A stretch of DNA of 64,000 nt from Acrocarpospora catenulata (GTDB taxonomy: Bacteria > Actinomycetota > Actinomycetes > Streptosporangiales > Streptosporangiaceae). Location: contig NZ_JAHCST010000008.1 in the NCBI RefSeq assembly GCF_018476525.1, positions 186,001 to 250,000 on the forward strand. Direction: 5' to 3'. A model generated the notes under the pieces. It was not told where the DNA came from and did not search any database. It worked only from the letters and a program-made list of their open reading frames with translations. The position numbers were made by a program, and so were the translations under genes. Below are positions 27,955 to 41,625 of the stretch, piece after piece. How positions within the stretch are numbered: position 1 is the stretch's first letter; every line of letters starts with the position of its first letter.

Positions 27955-30054
27955 TCAGCTCCTGGTTTTCACCGCCTCATGCGTGAGGGACGGCAGGCGC
28001 AGGCGGTTGCGGAGCCAGACGACGGCCTCGGCGGCGGGCATCGGCTCGGCCAGCCACCAGCCCTGCCCGGCGTGGCAGCCCATCTCCCGGAGGGTTTCCG
28101 CGACCGCGTCGGACTCCACGCCCTCGGCCACCGCGCGCAGCCCCAGCGACCGCACCAGATCGATGATCGAACGGACGATCCGCGCGTCGTCGGGGGACTC
28201 GCCGATCTTGCGGACGAAGGACGCGTCGATCTTCACCTCGTCCACCTGGAGGCGTTGCAGCCGGACCAGCGTGGAGTACCCGGTGCCGAAGTCGTCCAGG
28301 GCGAGCGGCACGCCGAGCGCGGCCAGGGTGCGGATGGTGTCCGCCGAGTACGCCTGGTCGGTCATCAGGATGCGCTCGGTCACCTCCAGGTGGATGGCGT
28401 GGGGGGGCAGGTCCAGCCGGGTCAGCCCGGCGGCCAGCTGCTCGGGCAGGCCGGAGTCGAGCAGGTCGCGGGCCGAGACGTTCACCGAGATCGGCACCTC
28501 GAGATCGTCGTGCCACCACTGCGCCGCCTGGTTCAGTGCCTTGTCGATGACGTACTGGGTGAGTTCCCGCATCAGGTACGACTGCTCGGCCAGCGGGATG
28601 AACTCCACCGGGGAGACCGGGCCGCGCACCGGATGCCACCAGCGCAGTAGCGCCTCCACGCCCTCCACCTGGCCGTCCTCCAGGGACACCTTCGGCTGGT
28701 AGTGCAGGTCCAGCTCGCCCCGGTCGATGGCGCGGCGCAGGTCGCCCAGCAGGCTCAGCCGCTCCGGGGAGTTGCGGTCCCGTTCCGCGACGTAGAACTC
28801 CACGCCCGCGCGGCTCTCCTTGGCCATGTACATGGCCACGTCCGAGCGTTGCAGCAGCAGCTCGAAGTCGGGGGCGTGGTCGGGGTAGAGGGCGATGCCG
28901 ATGGAGGCGTCCAGGTCGAAGGTCATGCCCTCCAGGCGGACCGGCTCGGTGAGCGCGACCCGGAGCCGGGAGGCCACCTCCTTGGCGGCGTGGCCGTCCC
29001 TGATCGAGGGCAGCAGCACCGCGAACTCGTCGCCGCCGAGGCGGGCCACCACGTCGCCCGGCCGCACGCTGTGGGTCAGCCGGTGGGCCACGATCTGCAG
29101 CAGCAGGTCGCCGACCGGGTGGCCGAGGGTGTCGTTGACCTCCTTGAACCGGTCCAGGTCGAGCAGGAAGAGGCCGACCCGCTCGTGCTCCCTGGCCTCG
29201 GCGAGGGCCTCCTCGGTGCGCAGGATGAGCATCTTCCGGTTGGGCAGGCCGGTCAGGCTGTCGTGCATGGCCTGGTGGTCGCGGCGCATGGAGAGGGTGG
29301 CGGTGAAGTAGACGGCCGCCAGGGGGGCCACGAAGAGCGGCACCAGGCCGGTGCTGTGCTCCATCACCACCACGACCAGGGGGGCCAGGCCCAGCAGCGC
29401 GCCGTACACCATGGCCTGCGGGGCGATCGAGGTCCTGATCACCCGGATCATGGGCTTGCGCTCGTGCAGCGCCACCGCGCCGCAGACCAGCAGGCCGCGG
29501 ACGACGAAGTAGGCCAGGCCGGCCAGCGCGATGGCGGGGATGTCGGTGCCCTCGGGGGTCCAGGTCTCCAGCGGGCGCGGGTGGATGCCGAACGCGCCGA
29601 AGGCGACTCCGGCGGCGGTGCAGGCCAGCGTGGTCTGGGCGATGTTGAAGGCGATGCGGTGCCAGGAGCGGCGGTGCAGCACCCCGCTGACCACCACCGC
29701 CACCGCCTGGACCAGTACGGCCGCCGAGAGCCCGTGGTGCATGAGCACGGCGAAGGTGAACATGGTCGAGGTGGGGGTGCCGCCGACGATGGCCGAGGAG
29801 CTGACCATGACCGGGCGCAGCTCACCGAGCACCACCAGCACGAGCAGGATCCAGAACAGCATGGTCGTGGCGAGCTGCGCGAGCTCGTAGCCGCCGAGCC
29901 GGAACTGCGCGACGAACAGCGCGGTGAACCCGATCGTGATCACCCCGGCGAGGTAGATCCACAGGGGCGAGCCGGGGCGCGGGCCGGTGTCCCGCGTGTC
30001 CGAAGGATCCGCCAGCTCTGGGCGAGGCGCGAGATGGCGCGCAATAGCAGTCAT
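27955..30054 (-). CDS. Membrane GGDEF-EAL cyclic-di-GMP protein
   Basis: A 699-residue protein. Seven to eight hydrophobic helices fill residues ~30-250, with no PAS domain, unlike the homologue at 17.6-20.2 kb. The GGDEF domain has G340-GDEF after [21 protein letters not shown]. The EAL domain has E467-[30 protein letters not shown] and KIDASFV, so both active sites look intact. The ATG at 30054 is preferred because a GGGGGG Shine-Dalgarno sits about 11 bases upstream. It is upstream of gatCAB on the same strand. Confidence 0.92.
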   Translation of the reverse strand: MTAIARHLAPRPELADPSDTRDTGPRPGSPLWIYLAGVITIGFTALFVAQFRLGGYELAQLATTMLFWILLVLVVLGELRPVMVSSSAIVGGTPTSTMFTFAVLMHHGLSAAVLVQAVAVVVSGVLHRRSWHRIAFNIAQTTLACTAAGVAFGAFGIHPRPLETWTPEGTDIPAIALAGLAYFVVRGLLVCGAVALHERKPMIRVIRTSIAPQAMVYGALLGLAPLVVVVMEHSTGLVPLFVAPLAAVYFTATLSMRRDHQAMHDSLTGLPNRKMLILRTEEALAEAREHERVGLFLLDLDRFKEVNDTLGHPVGDLLLQIVAHRLTHSVRPGDVVARLGGDEFAVLLPSIRDGHAAKEVASRLRVALTEPVRLEGMTFDLDASIGIALYPDHAPDFELLLQRSDVAMYMAKESRAGVEFYVAERDRNSPERLSLLGDLRRAIDRGELDLHYQPKVSLEDGQVEGVEALLRWWHPVRGPVSPVEFIPLAEQSYLMRELTQYVIDKALNQAAQWWHDDLEVPISVNVSARDLLDSGLPEQLAAGLTRLDLPPHAIHLEVTERILMTDQAYSADTIRTLAALGVPLALDDFGTGYSTLVRLQRLQVDEVKIDASFVRKIGESPDDARIVRSIIDLVRSLGLRAVAEGVESDAVAETLREMGCHAGQGWWLAEPMPAAEAVVWLRNRLRLPSLTHEAVKTRS

Positions 30055-30168
30055 CGGTAAGAAACCCCCCAAGAGGCCACTATGGGAGGGTACGGCCTCT
30101 GGACCACTTCGCGAAACCGCTTGGGCACCCTGCGTTACTGTGAAATTGGCCGCGCCTCCGGCACGGCG

Positions 30169-30262
30169 GGCTTGGCCGCCGGGGAGCCTGTGTCTTCCCT
30201 CCTCCGCTCTGGTCGCTTCGCTCCCGCCGCTCCGTCAGTCCAGACACAGGCGCGGCCAAGCC
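30169..30262. repeat. Long inverted repeat (21 paired bases with a 6-base bulge)
   Basis: The left arm GGCTTGGCCGC (30169-30179) plus GCCTGTGTCT (30186-30195), separated by CGGGGA, matches exactly the right arm AGACACAGGC (30242-30251) plus GCGGCCAAGCC (30252-30262). The 46-base loop is pyrimidine-rich. It could be a dispersed palindromic repeat, a structured RNA or a transcription barrier between the divergent genes. Confidence 0.55.
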
Positions 30263-30416
30263 GGGACATACGACTAGCGGTGCGGCGATTACCCATCGTT
30301 GGGTGAAAGTTTCAGGTGGCGGGAGGGCGGTTACAGGGGCGTTGCCAGGGGGTTTCAAGTTGGACCTCCCGCCATATTGGCTGTGGGCCTTCTGGTCTCC
30401 AGGATGGGGTGATTAG

Positions 30417-31868
<1,452 letters not shown>

Positions 31869-31912
31869 CCACACCACTGGGTCAGGTACGCCCGTAGGAG
31901 CCACCGACCCCC

Positions 31913-31966
31913 CAGAGGCCACCCGGCCCCGGTCACAAACCGGCGCCGAGGTGGCCTCTGTTCGTT
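31913..31966 (+). terminator. Terminator of the cellulase gene
   Basis: A perfect 11-base stem CAGAGGCCACC / GGTGGCCTCTG (31913-31923 with 31950-31960), with extra CCGG pairing inside the loop, is followed by TTCGTT. It begins 44 bases past the stop. Confidence 0.8.
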
Positions 31967-31999
31967 ATCCGTGGCAGGGTTTCATTCATTTACAAAAAA

Positions 32000-32011
32000 T
32001 TCTCTAGAGAA
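32000..32011. repeat. Palindrome TTCTCTAGAGAA, copy 1
   Basis: A perfect 12-base palindrome followed by GTTGCC. A second copy with the same right flank lies 102 bases away (32102-32113). Confidence 0.6.
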
Positions 32012-32095
32012 GTTGCCTCTTCGGGCGGAATTTGAATCACGCAGCGGCACATCAACGGAGGCGATTCTTAGTCCCGCAAGCTTCCAGATTTTTGC

Positions 32096-32119
32096 GCCAA
32101 GTTCTCTAGAGAAGTTGGC
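32096..32119. repeat. Palindrome TTCTCTAGAGAA, copy 2 with extended symmetry
   Basis: The 12-base core (32102-32113) is extended by GCCAA on the left and TTGGC on the right, with one mismatched position on each side, giving a 24-base interrupted palindrome. This is the size and symmetry of a dimeric repressor site. Confidence 0.6.
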
Positions 32120-32182
32120 CAGTTCCCCTGAAAGTGCTAATCGCCATCCGGCTCTCGCCGACAGACTTCCCAAAACGATCAC

Positions 32183-32212
32183 ACCATAACAAATAGTCAA
32201 GTGGCGTGTCAA
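32183..32212 (-). promoter_or_regulatory. Sigma-70-type promoter, minus strand
   Basis: On the minus strand TTGACA (32212-32207) is followed after 18 bases by TATGGT (32188-32183). It is among the closest matches to consensus in the window, and it points away from any annotated gene, into the twin-palindrome island. Confidence 0.5.
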
Positions 32213-32487
32213 TAACAGCGTATCGGGACTTCTCGGCGAGCTATTTCAGTCGTGACCGACCTGCCCGATCAATACCGTAGGGCCCATGCGAGGACGAACC
32301 GGAAGAAGCAGGAAGGCGGTCGTGGCGAGGCTGCGCCACCCACGCGGACTTGGCCATCCCCGGACGCGAAGCTGGTGACGACGGCCGTGTCCCCCTGTTC
32401 TCCCTGCTCATCCCCTGGTCAAGAACCTTTGAGCCCCTCGGCGCAACCGCTTGCGGGTGTGTCTGTGCGTGAGGCTGGGGCGGTTGG

Positions 32488-32580
32488 TTATTCCAGGAGG
32501 TTGTCGACAGCGAAGATGTAGGCGAGTCCGACGATGACCGCCAGGGCGGCGAGAATCATCATGAGAAGTGTGTTCCGCAC
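32488..32580 (-). CDS. Small single-pass membrane protein of 30 residues
   Basis: GTG start at 32580 with GGGGG about 7 bases upstream. The frame encodes a basic N-terminus (MRNTLL), a hydrophobic helix (MMILAALAVIVGLAYIFAV) and an acidic end (DNLLE) before TAA. Most codons end in G or C. The charge layout suits a membrane peptide with the C-terminus outside, but no function is recognised. It stands alone in a gene-poor interval, 459 bases past the end of ligA on the same strand. Confidence 0.55.
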   Translation of the reverse strand: MRNTLLMMILAALAVIVGLAYIFAVDNLLE

Positions 32581-33039
32581 TGGTTATCCCCCATCGCCCC
32601 ATCCTACTCGGGGGATATTTCCGCTGGTCAGGGTTGGGTTGGCCGGGCGTTCTTTGGCAGTCTTAGGGACGGAGCGCCGGAGCCATGTCCGGTCCGTAGC
32701 TTGTGCTCCTCCCTGGCCGGTCGGGCCGCGTAGGGCTCGCCTGGCTCCCCTCGCCTTCCTCGCCCTTCCCCTTCTTGCCGGGATCCCGGCAACCGCGATC
32801 CCCCGGGCGCCGGCTCCACACACAAGAAGTTGGGTGGAGGTAATCCCACCCAACCGGCCCACTCTGGCCTTCGGTCGGCCCCGGCGGCTGCCGTCCTGGC
32901 GAACGAAGAACGGTTGCCGGGAGACTCCCGCCCACTCAGCTGGACGTGACCCAGCCCGCTCTGACCTTCGGTCGTAGACCTGGCTTTGCCGGGAGGGTCG
33001 GCTGTTGTCCGGCGGATGAAGGATTTGGGGGCCTTGGTG
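32581..33039. other. Gene-free interval with short palindromes and repeats downstream of ligA
   Basis: 459 bases with no supportable gene. It contains an 18-base perfect palindrome TTGCCGGGATCCCGGCAA (32775-32792), two more copies of TTGCCGGGA (32914-32922, 32986-32994), two copies of CTCTG(G/A)CCTTCGGTCG (32862-32877, 32959-32974), and a hairpin GTTGGGTGG / CCACCCAAC near 32830-32856. Open frames on both strands have erratic third-position GC and no ribosome-binding sites. Confidence 0.5.
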
Positions 33040-36848
<3,809 letters not shown>

Positions 36849-36853
36849 GGGTC

Positions 36854-36860
36854 TAGCGTA
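36854..36860. promoter_or_regulatory. Symmetric shared -10 element of a bidirectional promoter
   Basis: TAGCGTA reads as -10 box TAGCGT on the plus strand, 8 bases before the ATG at 36868. On the minus strand it reads as TACGCT, 6 bases before the GTG at 36848. Both mRNAs would be leaderless or nearly so, and neither gene has a Shine-Dalgarno sequence. Such symmetric -10 elements are known to drive divergent transcription in bacteria. Confidence 0.55.
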
Positions 36861-36867
36861 GTGAGTC

Positions 36868-37497
36868 ATGAGGCTCACCAAACTCGGCCATGCCTGCTGG
36901 CGGCTGGAAAAGGACGGTTCCACCATCGTCATCGACCCCGGCTCGTTCAGCGGGACGGGGCTGCTGGACGGCGCCGACGCGGTGTTGATCACGCATGAGC
37001 ACTTCGACCACACCGACCCGGAGCTGCTCCAGGCCGCCAGGCCCGACCTGGAGATCTTCACCTGTCAGGCGGTGGCCGACCTGCTCGGTGACATTCCGCC
37101 CAAGGTGCACATCGTCCGGCAAGGGGACACCTTCCTGGCGAGTGGCTTCGCGGTGCGGGTGATCGGTGAGTGGCACGCGCCGATTCATCCGGATCTGCAG
37201 ATCATCCAGAATGTCGGCTACTTCATCGAGGACGAGGTCTTCTATCCCGGCGACGCGCTGACCCCGCCCGGGGTGGAGGTGCCCACCCTGCTGGTGCCGA
37301 CCATCGCGCCGTGGCTGAAGACGTACGAGATGGTGGAGTACCTCCGCCAGGTGCGCCCGGCGCGGGCCTACTCCACGCACGACGGGCTGGTCAACGAGAT
37401 CGGCCAGCGGCTCATCGACAACTGGCTGGGCATGGAGGCGGACAAGCAGAAGGCCGACATGCGGCGTATCCCGCCAGGCGAGTCCGTAGCGGTCTAG
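36868..37497 (+). CDS. MBL-fold metal-dependent hydrolase
   Basis: A 209-residue enzyme of the UlaG/YtnP-like metallo-beta-lactamase fold. [25 protein letters not shown] is followed by the metal motif THEHFDHTD, with further ligands in [16 protein letters not shown] and STHDG. Substrate unknown. No Shine-Dalgarno, consistent with a leaderless transcript from the symmetric -10 box at 36854. Its TAG shares four bases (CTAG, 37494-37497) with the convergent mnmA stop. Confidence 0.85.
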   Translation: MRLTKLGHACWRLEKDGSTIVIDPGSFSGTGLLDGADAVLITHEHFDHTDPELLQAARPDLEIFTCQAVADLLGDIPPKVHIVRQGDTFLASGFAVRVIGEWHAPIHPDLQIIQNVGYFIEDEVFYPGDALTPPGVEVPTLLVPTIAPWLKTYEMVEYLRQVRPARAYSTHDGLVNEIGQRLIDNWLGMEADKQKADMRRIPPGESVAV

Positions 37498-38561
37498 CGC
37501 GCGGCGGCGATGGTGGCCGAGCCGATGACCATGTCGTCCCGGTAGAGCACGGCCGCCTGGCCGGGAGCCACCCCGACGGCCGGCGCGCCCAGCTGGATGA
37601 GCAGGTCGGGGCCGGCGAGCCGGGCCTGGCAGGGGTAGACCTCGCCGTGGGCGCGCAGCTGCACCTCGCAGGTGAGGGAGGCCTCGGGCGGGGCCACCGG
37701 GCCGTTCCAGATCGGTCGGGTGGCGGTGATCTCAGTGACCTGCAGGGAGGTACGGGGACCCACGGTGACCGTGTTGGAGACCGGCTCGATGGACAGCACG
37801 TAACGGGGACGGCCGTCGGAGGCCGGACGGGTCAGGTTGAGGCCCTTGCGCTGGCCGATGGTGTACCCGTACGCCCCGGGGTGGGTGCCGACCACCTGGC
37901 CGGTGAGCGCGTCCACGATGGGGCCTTCGCTGCCGCCGAGCCGGTCGGCGAGGAAAGCCCGGGTGTCGCCGTCGGCGATGAAGCAGATGTCGTGGCTGTC
38001 CGGCTTGTCGGCCACGGTCAGACCGCGCCGGGCGGCCTCCGCGCGGACCTCGGCCTTGGTGGAGTCGCCGAGCGGGAAGATCGCGTGGCTGAGCTGCTCC
38101 CGGGTGAGCACGCCCAGCACGTACGACTGGTCCTTGCCCTGGTCCGGGGAGCGGTAGAGCACGCCGTCGGTGATCCGGGCGTGGTGGCCGGTGGCCACGG
38201 CGTCGAAGCCGAGGGCCAGCGCCCGGTCCAGCACCGCCGCGAACTTGATCTTCTCGTTGCAGCGCAGGCAGGGGTTGGGCGTGCGGCCCGCCGCGTACTC
38301 GCTGACGAAGTCCTCCACCACGTCCCGGTGGAAGCGCTCGGCCATGTCCCAGATGTAGAACGGGATGCCGATCACGTCGGCGGCCCGGCGGGCGTCCCGG
38401 GAGTCCTCGATGGTGCAGCAGCCCCTGGCGCCCGTGCGGTACGACTGGGGGTTGGCCGAGAGCGCCAGGTGCACGCCGGTCACCTCATGACCGGCCTCGG
38501 CGATCCGGGCCGCGGCGACGGCCGAGTCGACCCCGCCCGACATGGCGGCGAGCACCCGCAT
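37494..38561 (-). CDS. mnmA: tRNA-specific 2-thiouridylase
   Basis: Thiolates U34 of tRNA(Lys/Glu/Gln). It has 355 residues. ATP PP-loop SGGVDS at 8-13, catalytic C98 in [12 protein letters not shown] and partner C193 in SHDICFI, with GHHARI between them. The C-terminal beta-barrel carries tRNA-binding loops. The ATG at 38561 is preferred; an ATG at 38582 would add seven residues. A cysteine desulfurase, the likely sulfur source, lies 1.15 kb upstream on the same strand, with an unrelated plus-strand gene between them. Confidence 0.94.
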   Translation of the reverse strand: MRVLAAMSGGVDSAVAAARIAEAGHEVTGVHLALSANPQSYRTGARGCCTIEDSRDARRAADVIGIPFYIWDMAERFHRDVVEDFVSEYAAGRTPNPCLRCNEKIKFAAVLDRALALGFDAVATGHHARITDGVLYRSPDQGKDQSYVLGVLTREQLSHAIFPLGDSTKAEVRAEAARRGLTVADKPDSHDICFIADGDTRAFLADRLGGSEGPIVDALTGQVVGTHPGAYGYTIGQRKGLNLTRPASDGRPRYVLSIEPVSNTVTVGPRTSLQVTEITATRPIWNGPVAPPEASLTCEVQLRAHGEVYPCQARLAGPDLLIQLGAPAVGVAPGQAAVLYRDDMVIGSATIAAAR

Positions 38562-38684
38562 GGGCGCGACACGATTTCCCATAACGTATTCGAGATTACC
38601 GTCCAGCCGGAGCCGCCTCGTCGGGGTTTTTCGCTCCAGGGGCGCGTTGGCGGGCGTGCAGGTTGCCTGGAAGGATGACTGGCC

Positions 38685-39704
38685 ATGCGATTGTTCGGGC
38701 GGAAGAGTGAACCGGTGGACTCCGGGGCGCTGATCGCCGATTTCTGGGGCTGGTGGGACGACACGCGTGCCCAACTGGACGCGGGGGACGCCGAGGCGCT
38801 GGCGGAGCTGGTCGGGCCGGCGGTGGCGGCCATGGACGACTCGCTGGTCTGGGAGGTCGCGCCCGGGCGGGAGGCGCGGCACGCGCTGGTGGTGAGCGCG
38901 GCCGGGAATCCGGAGCTGCGGTCCTTCGTGCACCGGTGGGCGCTGGCGGCGCCCGCCGCCGACGAGGAGTGGGAGTTCCACCCCTCCCGGCAGGCCCGGC
39001 CGGATCCGTACGAGCTGACCCTGCAGCTCAACGGCCACCAGTTCACCATGGAGGGCTTCGTCCTCGGAGTACGGGTCCCACCCGGCACCCCCCGGGTAAA
39101 CGTCACCGCCTATCACCCGATATTTCAGGACATCGATGACGAGGCGCGGATGGAGACCACGCTGCTCGCGCTCGACTGGCTGCTCGGCGAGGACGAGGTC
39201 GCCCGCTGGCTCGGCGACATCGAGGCCGCCGAGTTCGAGCCGCTGGACGCGATCGCCGCCATCCACCTGCCTGGCGTGGTGGCCGACGTCGCCTCGGGTT
39301 TCCAGGGCGAACGCTGGGCCCTGCTGGAGGGTCAGGCCCCCACGGGCAAACGCCTGACGGCCACCGCCAGGTACCCACTCCGCCCGGTCGACTACCCGCT
39401 GTACGACCAGCACATCGCCATCACCGTGCAGTACCGGGCCAAGGACGGCGACGGTATGCCCACCGGCGCCTCCGAGACCGCGCTGGAGACGTTCGGAGAG
39501 CAGCTGGCCGCCACCCTCGCCGACCAGCCCGCCGTACTGGCCGCCCACATGACCGTGGACGGCGTCCGGACGTTCCACATCTATGCCGATCCGACCGGCA
39601 CCACCACGACCGCGCTGAAGACCCTGTCCTGGCCTGAGGGCCGCCTCCGGATAGGCGTGACCAGCGACCCGTCCTGGTCAACGGTCGCCCACTTCCTGGC
39701 CTAG
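38685..39704 (+). CDS. Conserved hypothetical protein, 339 residues (possible DUF695 region)
   Basis: A soluble protein with no signal peptide or membrane segment. The N-terminus [42 protein letters not shown] is followed by [40 protein letters not shown]. The middle and C-terminus ([34 protein letters not shown]) resemble actinobacterial DUF695-like proteins, though I hold that loosely. It is embedded between mnmA and the cysteine desulfurase, on the opposite strand. Start ATG with GGAAGGA about 11 bases upstream. Confidence 0.75.
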   Translation: MRLFGRKSEPVDSGALIADFWGWWDDTRAQLDAGDAEALAELVGPAVAAMDDSLVWEVAPGREARHALVVSAAGNPELRSFVHRWALAAPAADEEWEFHPSRQARPDPYELTLQLNGHQFTMEGFVLGVRVPPGTPRVNVTAYHPIFQDIDDEARMETTLLALDWLLGEDEVARWLGDIEAAEFEPLDAIAAIHLPGVVADVASGFQGERWALLEGQAPTGKRLTATARYPLRPVDYPLYDQHIAITVQYRAKDGDGMPTGASETALETFGEQLAATLADQPAVLAAHMTVDGVRTFHIYADPTGTTTTALKTLSWPEGRLRIGVTSDPSWSTVAHFLA

Positions 39705-39710
39705 GAGAAC

Positions 39711-40865
39711 CTAGGAGATTCCGGCGCGGCGGGCCCGCTCCACCACCACGGCGATCACGTCGGTCAGGCGGTCGACGTCGGCCTCGGTAGAAGTGTGGCC
39801 GAGGGTGAAACGGAGTGAACCGCGGGCCTGGACGGGGTTCTGCCCCATGGCCAGGAGCACGTGCGAGGGCTGGGCCACCCCGGCCGAGCAGGCGGAGCCG
39901 GTGGAGCACTCAACCCCCTTGGCGTCCAGGAGCATGAGCAGGGCGTCGCCCTCGCAGCCGGGGAAGGAGAAGTGGGCGTTGCCGGGGAGACGGTCCTCCG
40001 GGTCGCCGTTGAGGATCACGTCGGGGACGGCCTGCCGTACCCGGTCGACGAGGGTGTCGCGGAGGGCGGCCAGGCGGGCGGCGTGCTCGGGGCGGCGGTC
40101 GACGGCGGTCTGGACGGCAGTGGCGAATCCGGCGATGGCAGGGGCGTCCAGGGTGCCCGACCGCACGTCCCGCTCCTGGCCGCCGCCGTGCAGCACGGGG
40201 ACGGGGTCGATGCCCCGGGCGAGCAGCAGCGCGCCGACGCCCATCGGGCCGCCCACCTTGTGGCCGGAGACGGTCATCGCGTCCACCCCGGAATCGGCGA
40301 AGTTGATCGGGAGCTGGGCGACCGCCTGAACCGCGTCGGTGTGGAAGGGAATGCCGTGCTCGTGCGCGATCGCGACCAGCTCGGCCACCGGCTGCACGGT
40401 GCCCACCTCGTTGTTGGCCCACATCACGCTGACCAGCGCCACGTCATCGGGGCCGGCGGCGATGGCGGCGCGCAGGGTCTCCGGGAGCACCCGGCCGCCG
40501 GCGTCCACGGGTAGCTTCTCGACGACCGCGCCCTGGTTGTCGGCCAGCCAGTACGCCGGGTCCAGCGCGGCGTGGTGCTCGACGGCGCTGATCAGGATGC
40601 GGGGGCGGCGGCGGGCCCAGAACAGGCCCTTGACGGCGAGGTTGTCGGCCTCGGTGCCGCCGGAGGTGAAGACGACCTCGCTCGGGCGGGCACCGAGGGC
40701 GCAGGCGATGGTCTCCCGCGACTCCTCCACCACCCGCCGGGTGCGCCGGCCCGCCGCGTGCAGCGACGAGGCGTTGCCGACCCGGCTCAGCTCGGCGACC
40801 ATCGCGTCGATCGCCTCGGGGAGCATCGGCGTGGTCGCAGCATGATCGAGATAGGCGGTCCCCAC
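39711..40865 (-). CDS. Cysteine desulfurase (NifS/IscS family)
   Basis: A PLP enzyme that removes sulfur from cysteine as a persulfide, for tRNA thiolation and iron-sulfur clusters. It has 384 residues. PLP lysine K203 in [10 protein letters not shown]; catalytic C326 in [10 protein letters not shown] with a short loop as in the NifS/IscS (class I) type. It begins [16 protein letters not shown]. The GTG at 40865 is preferred because GGAGG lies about 6 bases upstream; an earlier GTG (40883) is possible. Partner mnmA is downstream, so it likely serves 2-thiouridine formation. Confidence 0.93.
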   Translation of the reverse strand: MGTAYLDHAATTPMLPEAIDAMVAELSRVGNASSLHAAGRRTRRVVEESRETIACALGARPSEVVFTSGGTEADNLAVKGLFWARRRPRILISAVEHHAALDPAYWLADNQGAVVEKLPVDAGGRVLPETLRAAIAAGPDDVALVSVMWANNEVGTVQPVAELVAIAHEHGIPFHTDAVQAVAQLPINFADSGVDAMTVSGHKVGGPMGVGALLLARGIDPVPVLHGGGQERDVRSGTLDAPAIAGFATAVQTAVDRRPEHAARLAALRDTLVDRVRQAVPDVILNGDPEDRLPGNAHFSFPGCEGDALLMLLDAKGVECSTGSACSAGVAQPSHVLLAMGQNPVQARGSLRFTLGHTSTEADVDRLTDVIAVVVERARRAGIS

Positions 40866-40942
40866 GGCCCCTCCGTTCCACACACAACCAACCAAGCCTA
40901 GCCCCAGTGGTGGAGGTCACCACCCCTCGGTGTGGTTAGTGA

Positions 40943-40961
40943 ACCGTCCAGACGGTACAGT
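40943..40961 (+). promoter_or_regulatory. TetR operator overlapping the -10 box of its own gene
   Basis: ACCGTC-CA-GACGGT (40943-40956) is a perfect inverted repeat. It touches TACAGT (40956-40961), a -10 box 7 bases before the ATG at 40969. The mRNA would be leaderless, and the repressor would block its own promoter. Confidence 0.5.
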
Positions 40962-40968
40962 AGACGGC

Positions 40969-41484
40969 ATGAGGAGGGATGAGCTGCTGGACGCCGCCGA
41001 GGCGCTCCTTGCCGACCAAGGCGAACGCGCGCTCACCCTCGCCGCGGTGGCCGACCGCGCCGGTGTCAGCAAAGGCGGCCTGCTCTACCACTTCGGCACC
41101 AAGGACGCGCTGGTCAACGGCATGATCGAGCGTCTGATCGCGGACTTCGACGCCCTCATCGCCGCGCAGCAGGACTCCTGCTACACCCGCGCCTACATCA
41201 AGGCCACCTTCGTGGCCGTGCGGACCGGCCGCCTGCGCCGCTGGGCCGTCGTCACCGGCGCCGCCGGGGACCCCGCTCTCCTGACCCCGCTCCGCGACGC
41301 GATGGCCCGCTGGCACACCCATGGCCTGGCCGAGGAACCGGACCCGGTGATGTCGCGGATTGTCCGCCTCGCCTGTGAGGGCCTCTGGGAAACGGCGACG
41401 CAGTGTCCGGCCGTTTTCGACCCGAGGGACGATCAAGGGAACTACGAGGACCTTCGCGAGCGTCTGCTCGCCCTCGTTCCCTGA
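40969..41484 (+). CDS. TetR-family transcriptional regulator
   Basis: A 171-residue repressor. The helix-turn-helix region is RRDELLDAAEALLADQGERALTLAAVADRAGVSKGGLLYHFGTKDALVNGMIERL (residues ~2-56), and the C-terminal helical ligand pocket resembles the TetR_C_37-type. It is followed by a terminator-like hairpin and then an MFS exporter, which it probably controls. The GTG at 40930 is rejected because it precedes the promoter. Confidence 0.9.
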   Translation: MRRDELLDAAEALLADQGERALTLAAVADRAGVSKGGLLYHFGTKDALVNGMIERLIADFDALIAAQQDSCYTRAYIKATFVAVRTGRLRRWAVVTGAAGDPALLTPLRDAMARWHTHGLAEEPDPVMSRIVRLACEGLWETATQCPAVFDPRDDQGNYEDLRERLLALVP

Positions 41485-41505
41485 ATCTCTTTCTCATCTT
41501 CTGGT

Positions 41506-41540
41506 GGTCGCCCTGTACGGCCCGGGCCGTACGGGCGACC
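41506..41540 (+). terminator. Strong hairpin between tetR and the MFS gene
   Basis: GGTCGCCC (41506-41513), bulged T, GTACGGCCC (41515-41523) pairs fully with GGGCCGTAC and GGGCGACC (41524-41540), 17 base pairs. No T-run follows. It may terminate tetR or act as a binding site. Confidence 0.5.
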
Positions 41541-41625
41541 GGAACATGTCTGCCCAACTCGCTGGCAGGAAAAACCCACTGACCATCCGGAAAACCTTAG
41601 AGAAACATCGGAAAAGGAGTTTGTG

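Larger units (their letters stand above)
31994..32182 (-). ncRNA. Candidate short transcript in the AT-richer island
   Basis: A minus-strand promoter (TTGACA, 18 bases, TATGGT at 32212-32183) would start an RNA near 32176. The RNA would run past two copies of CTTCTCTAGAGAA and reach six T's (plus A-run 31994-31999) right after the second, weakly hairpin-forming copy. No good reading frame lies in this span. All signals are seen in sequence; that it is an RNA gene is inference. Confidence 0.3.
31869..32487. other. Gene-poor interval after the cellulase, with an AT-richer island
   Basis: 619 bases. The first ~100 hold the cellulase terminator. About 31970-32240 is clearly AT-richer than the rest of the window and contains two TTCTCTAGAGAA palindromes, an A-run and a minus-strand promoter. 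From 32250 to 32487 the composition returns to GC-rich, and I see no believable gene: the open frames there have poor composition and no start signals. Confidence 0.55.

Noticed and set aside
32000-32113. Twin palindromes as a CRISPR or insertion-sequence end
   Set aside because: Only two copies, no spacers, no transposase, no target-site duplication visible.
31982-32212. Minus-strand frame of 76 codons in the AT-rich island
   Set aside because: Starts with a TTG at the proposed -35 box, so it could not be translated from that promoter. It has no ribosome-binding site, and its two N-F-S-R-E words come from the DNA palindromes.
32252-32521. Plus-strand frame of 89 codons starting GTG
   Set aside because: No Shine-Dalgarno, a jumble of Pro/Ser/Arg, and it overlaps the better-supported 30-residue membrane ORF on the other strand.
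32534-32977. Plus-strand frame of 147 codons downstream of ligA
   Set aside because: Repeat- and palindrome-rich DNA, poor composition and no start signals; treated as non-coding.
36849-36900. SAM or B12 riboswitch upstream of the MetE-like gene
   Set aside because: There is no room: the divergent start codons are 19 bases apart and both transcripts look leaderless.
38562-39578. N-terminal extension of mnmA to 694 residues
   Set aside because: The extra residues are the antisense of the 339-residue hypothetical gene; family proteins begin near [13 protein letters not shown].
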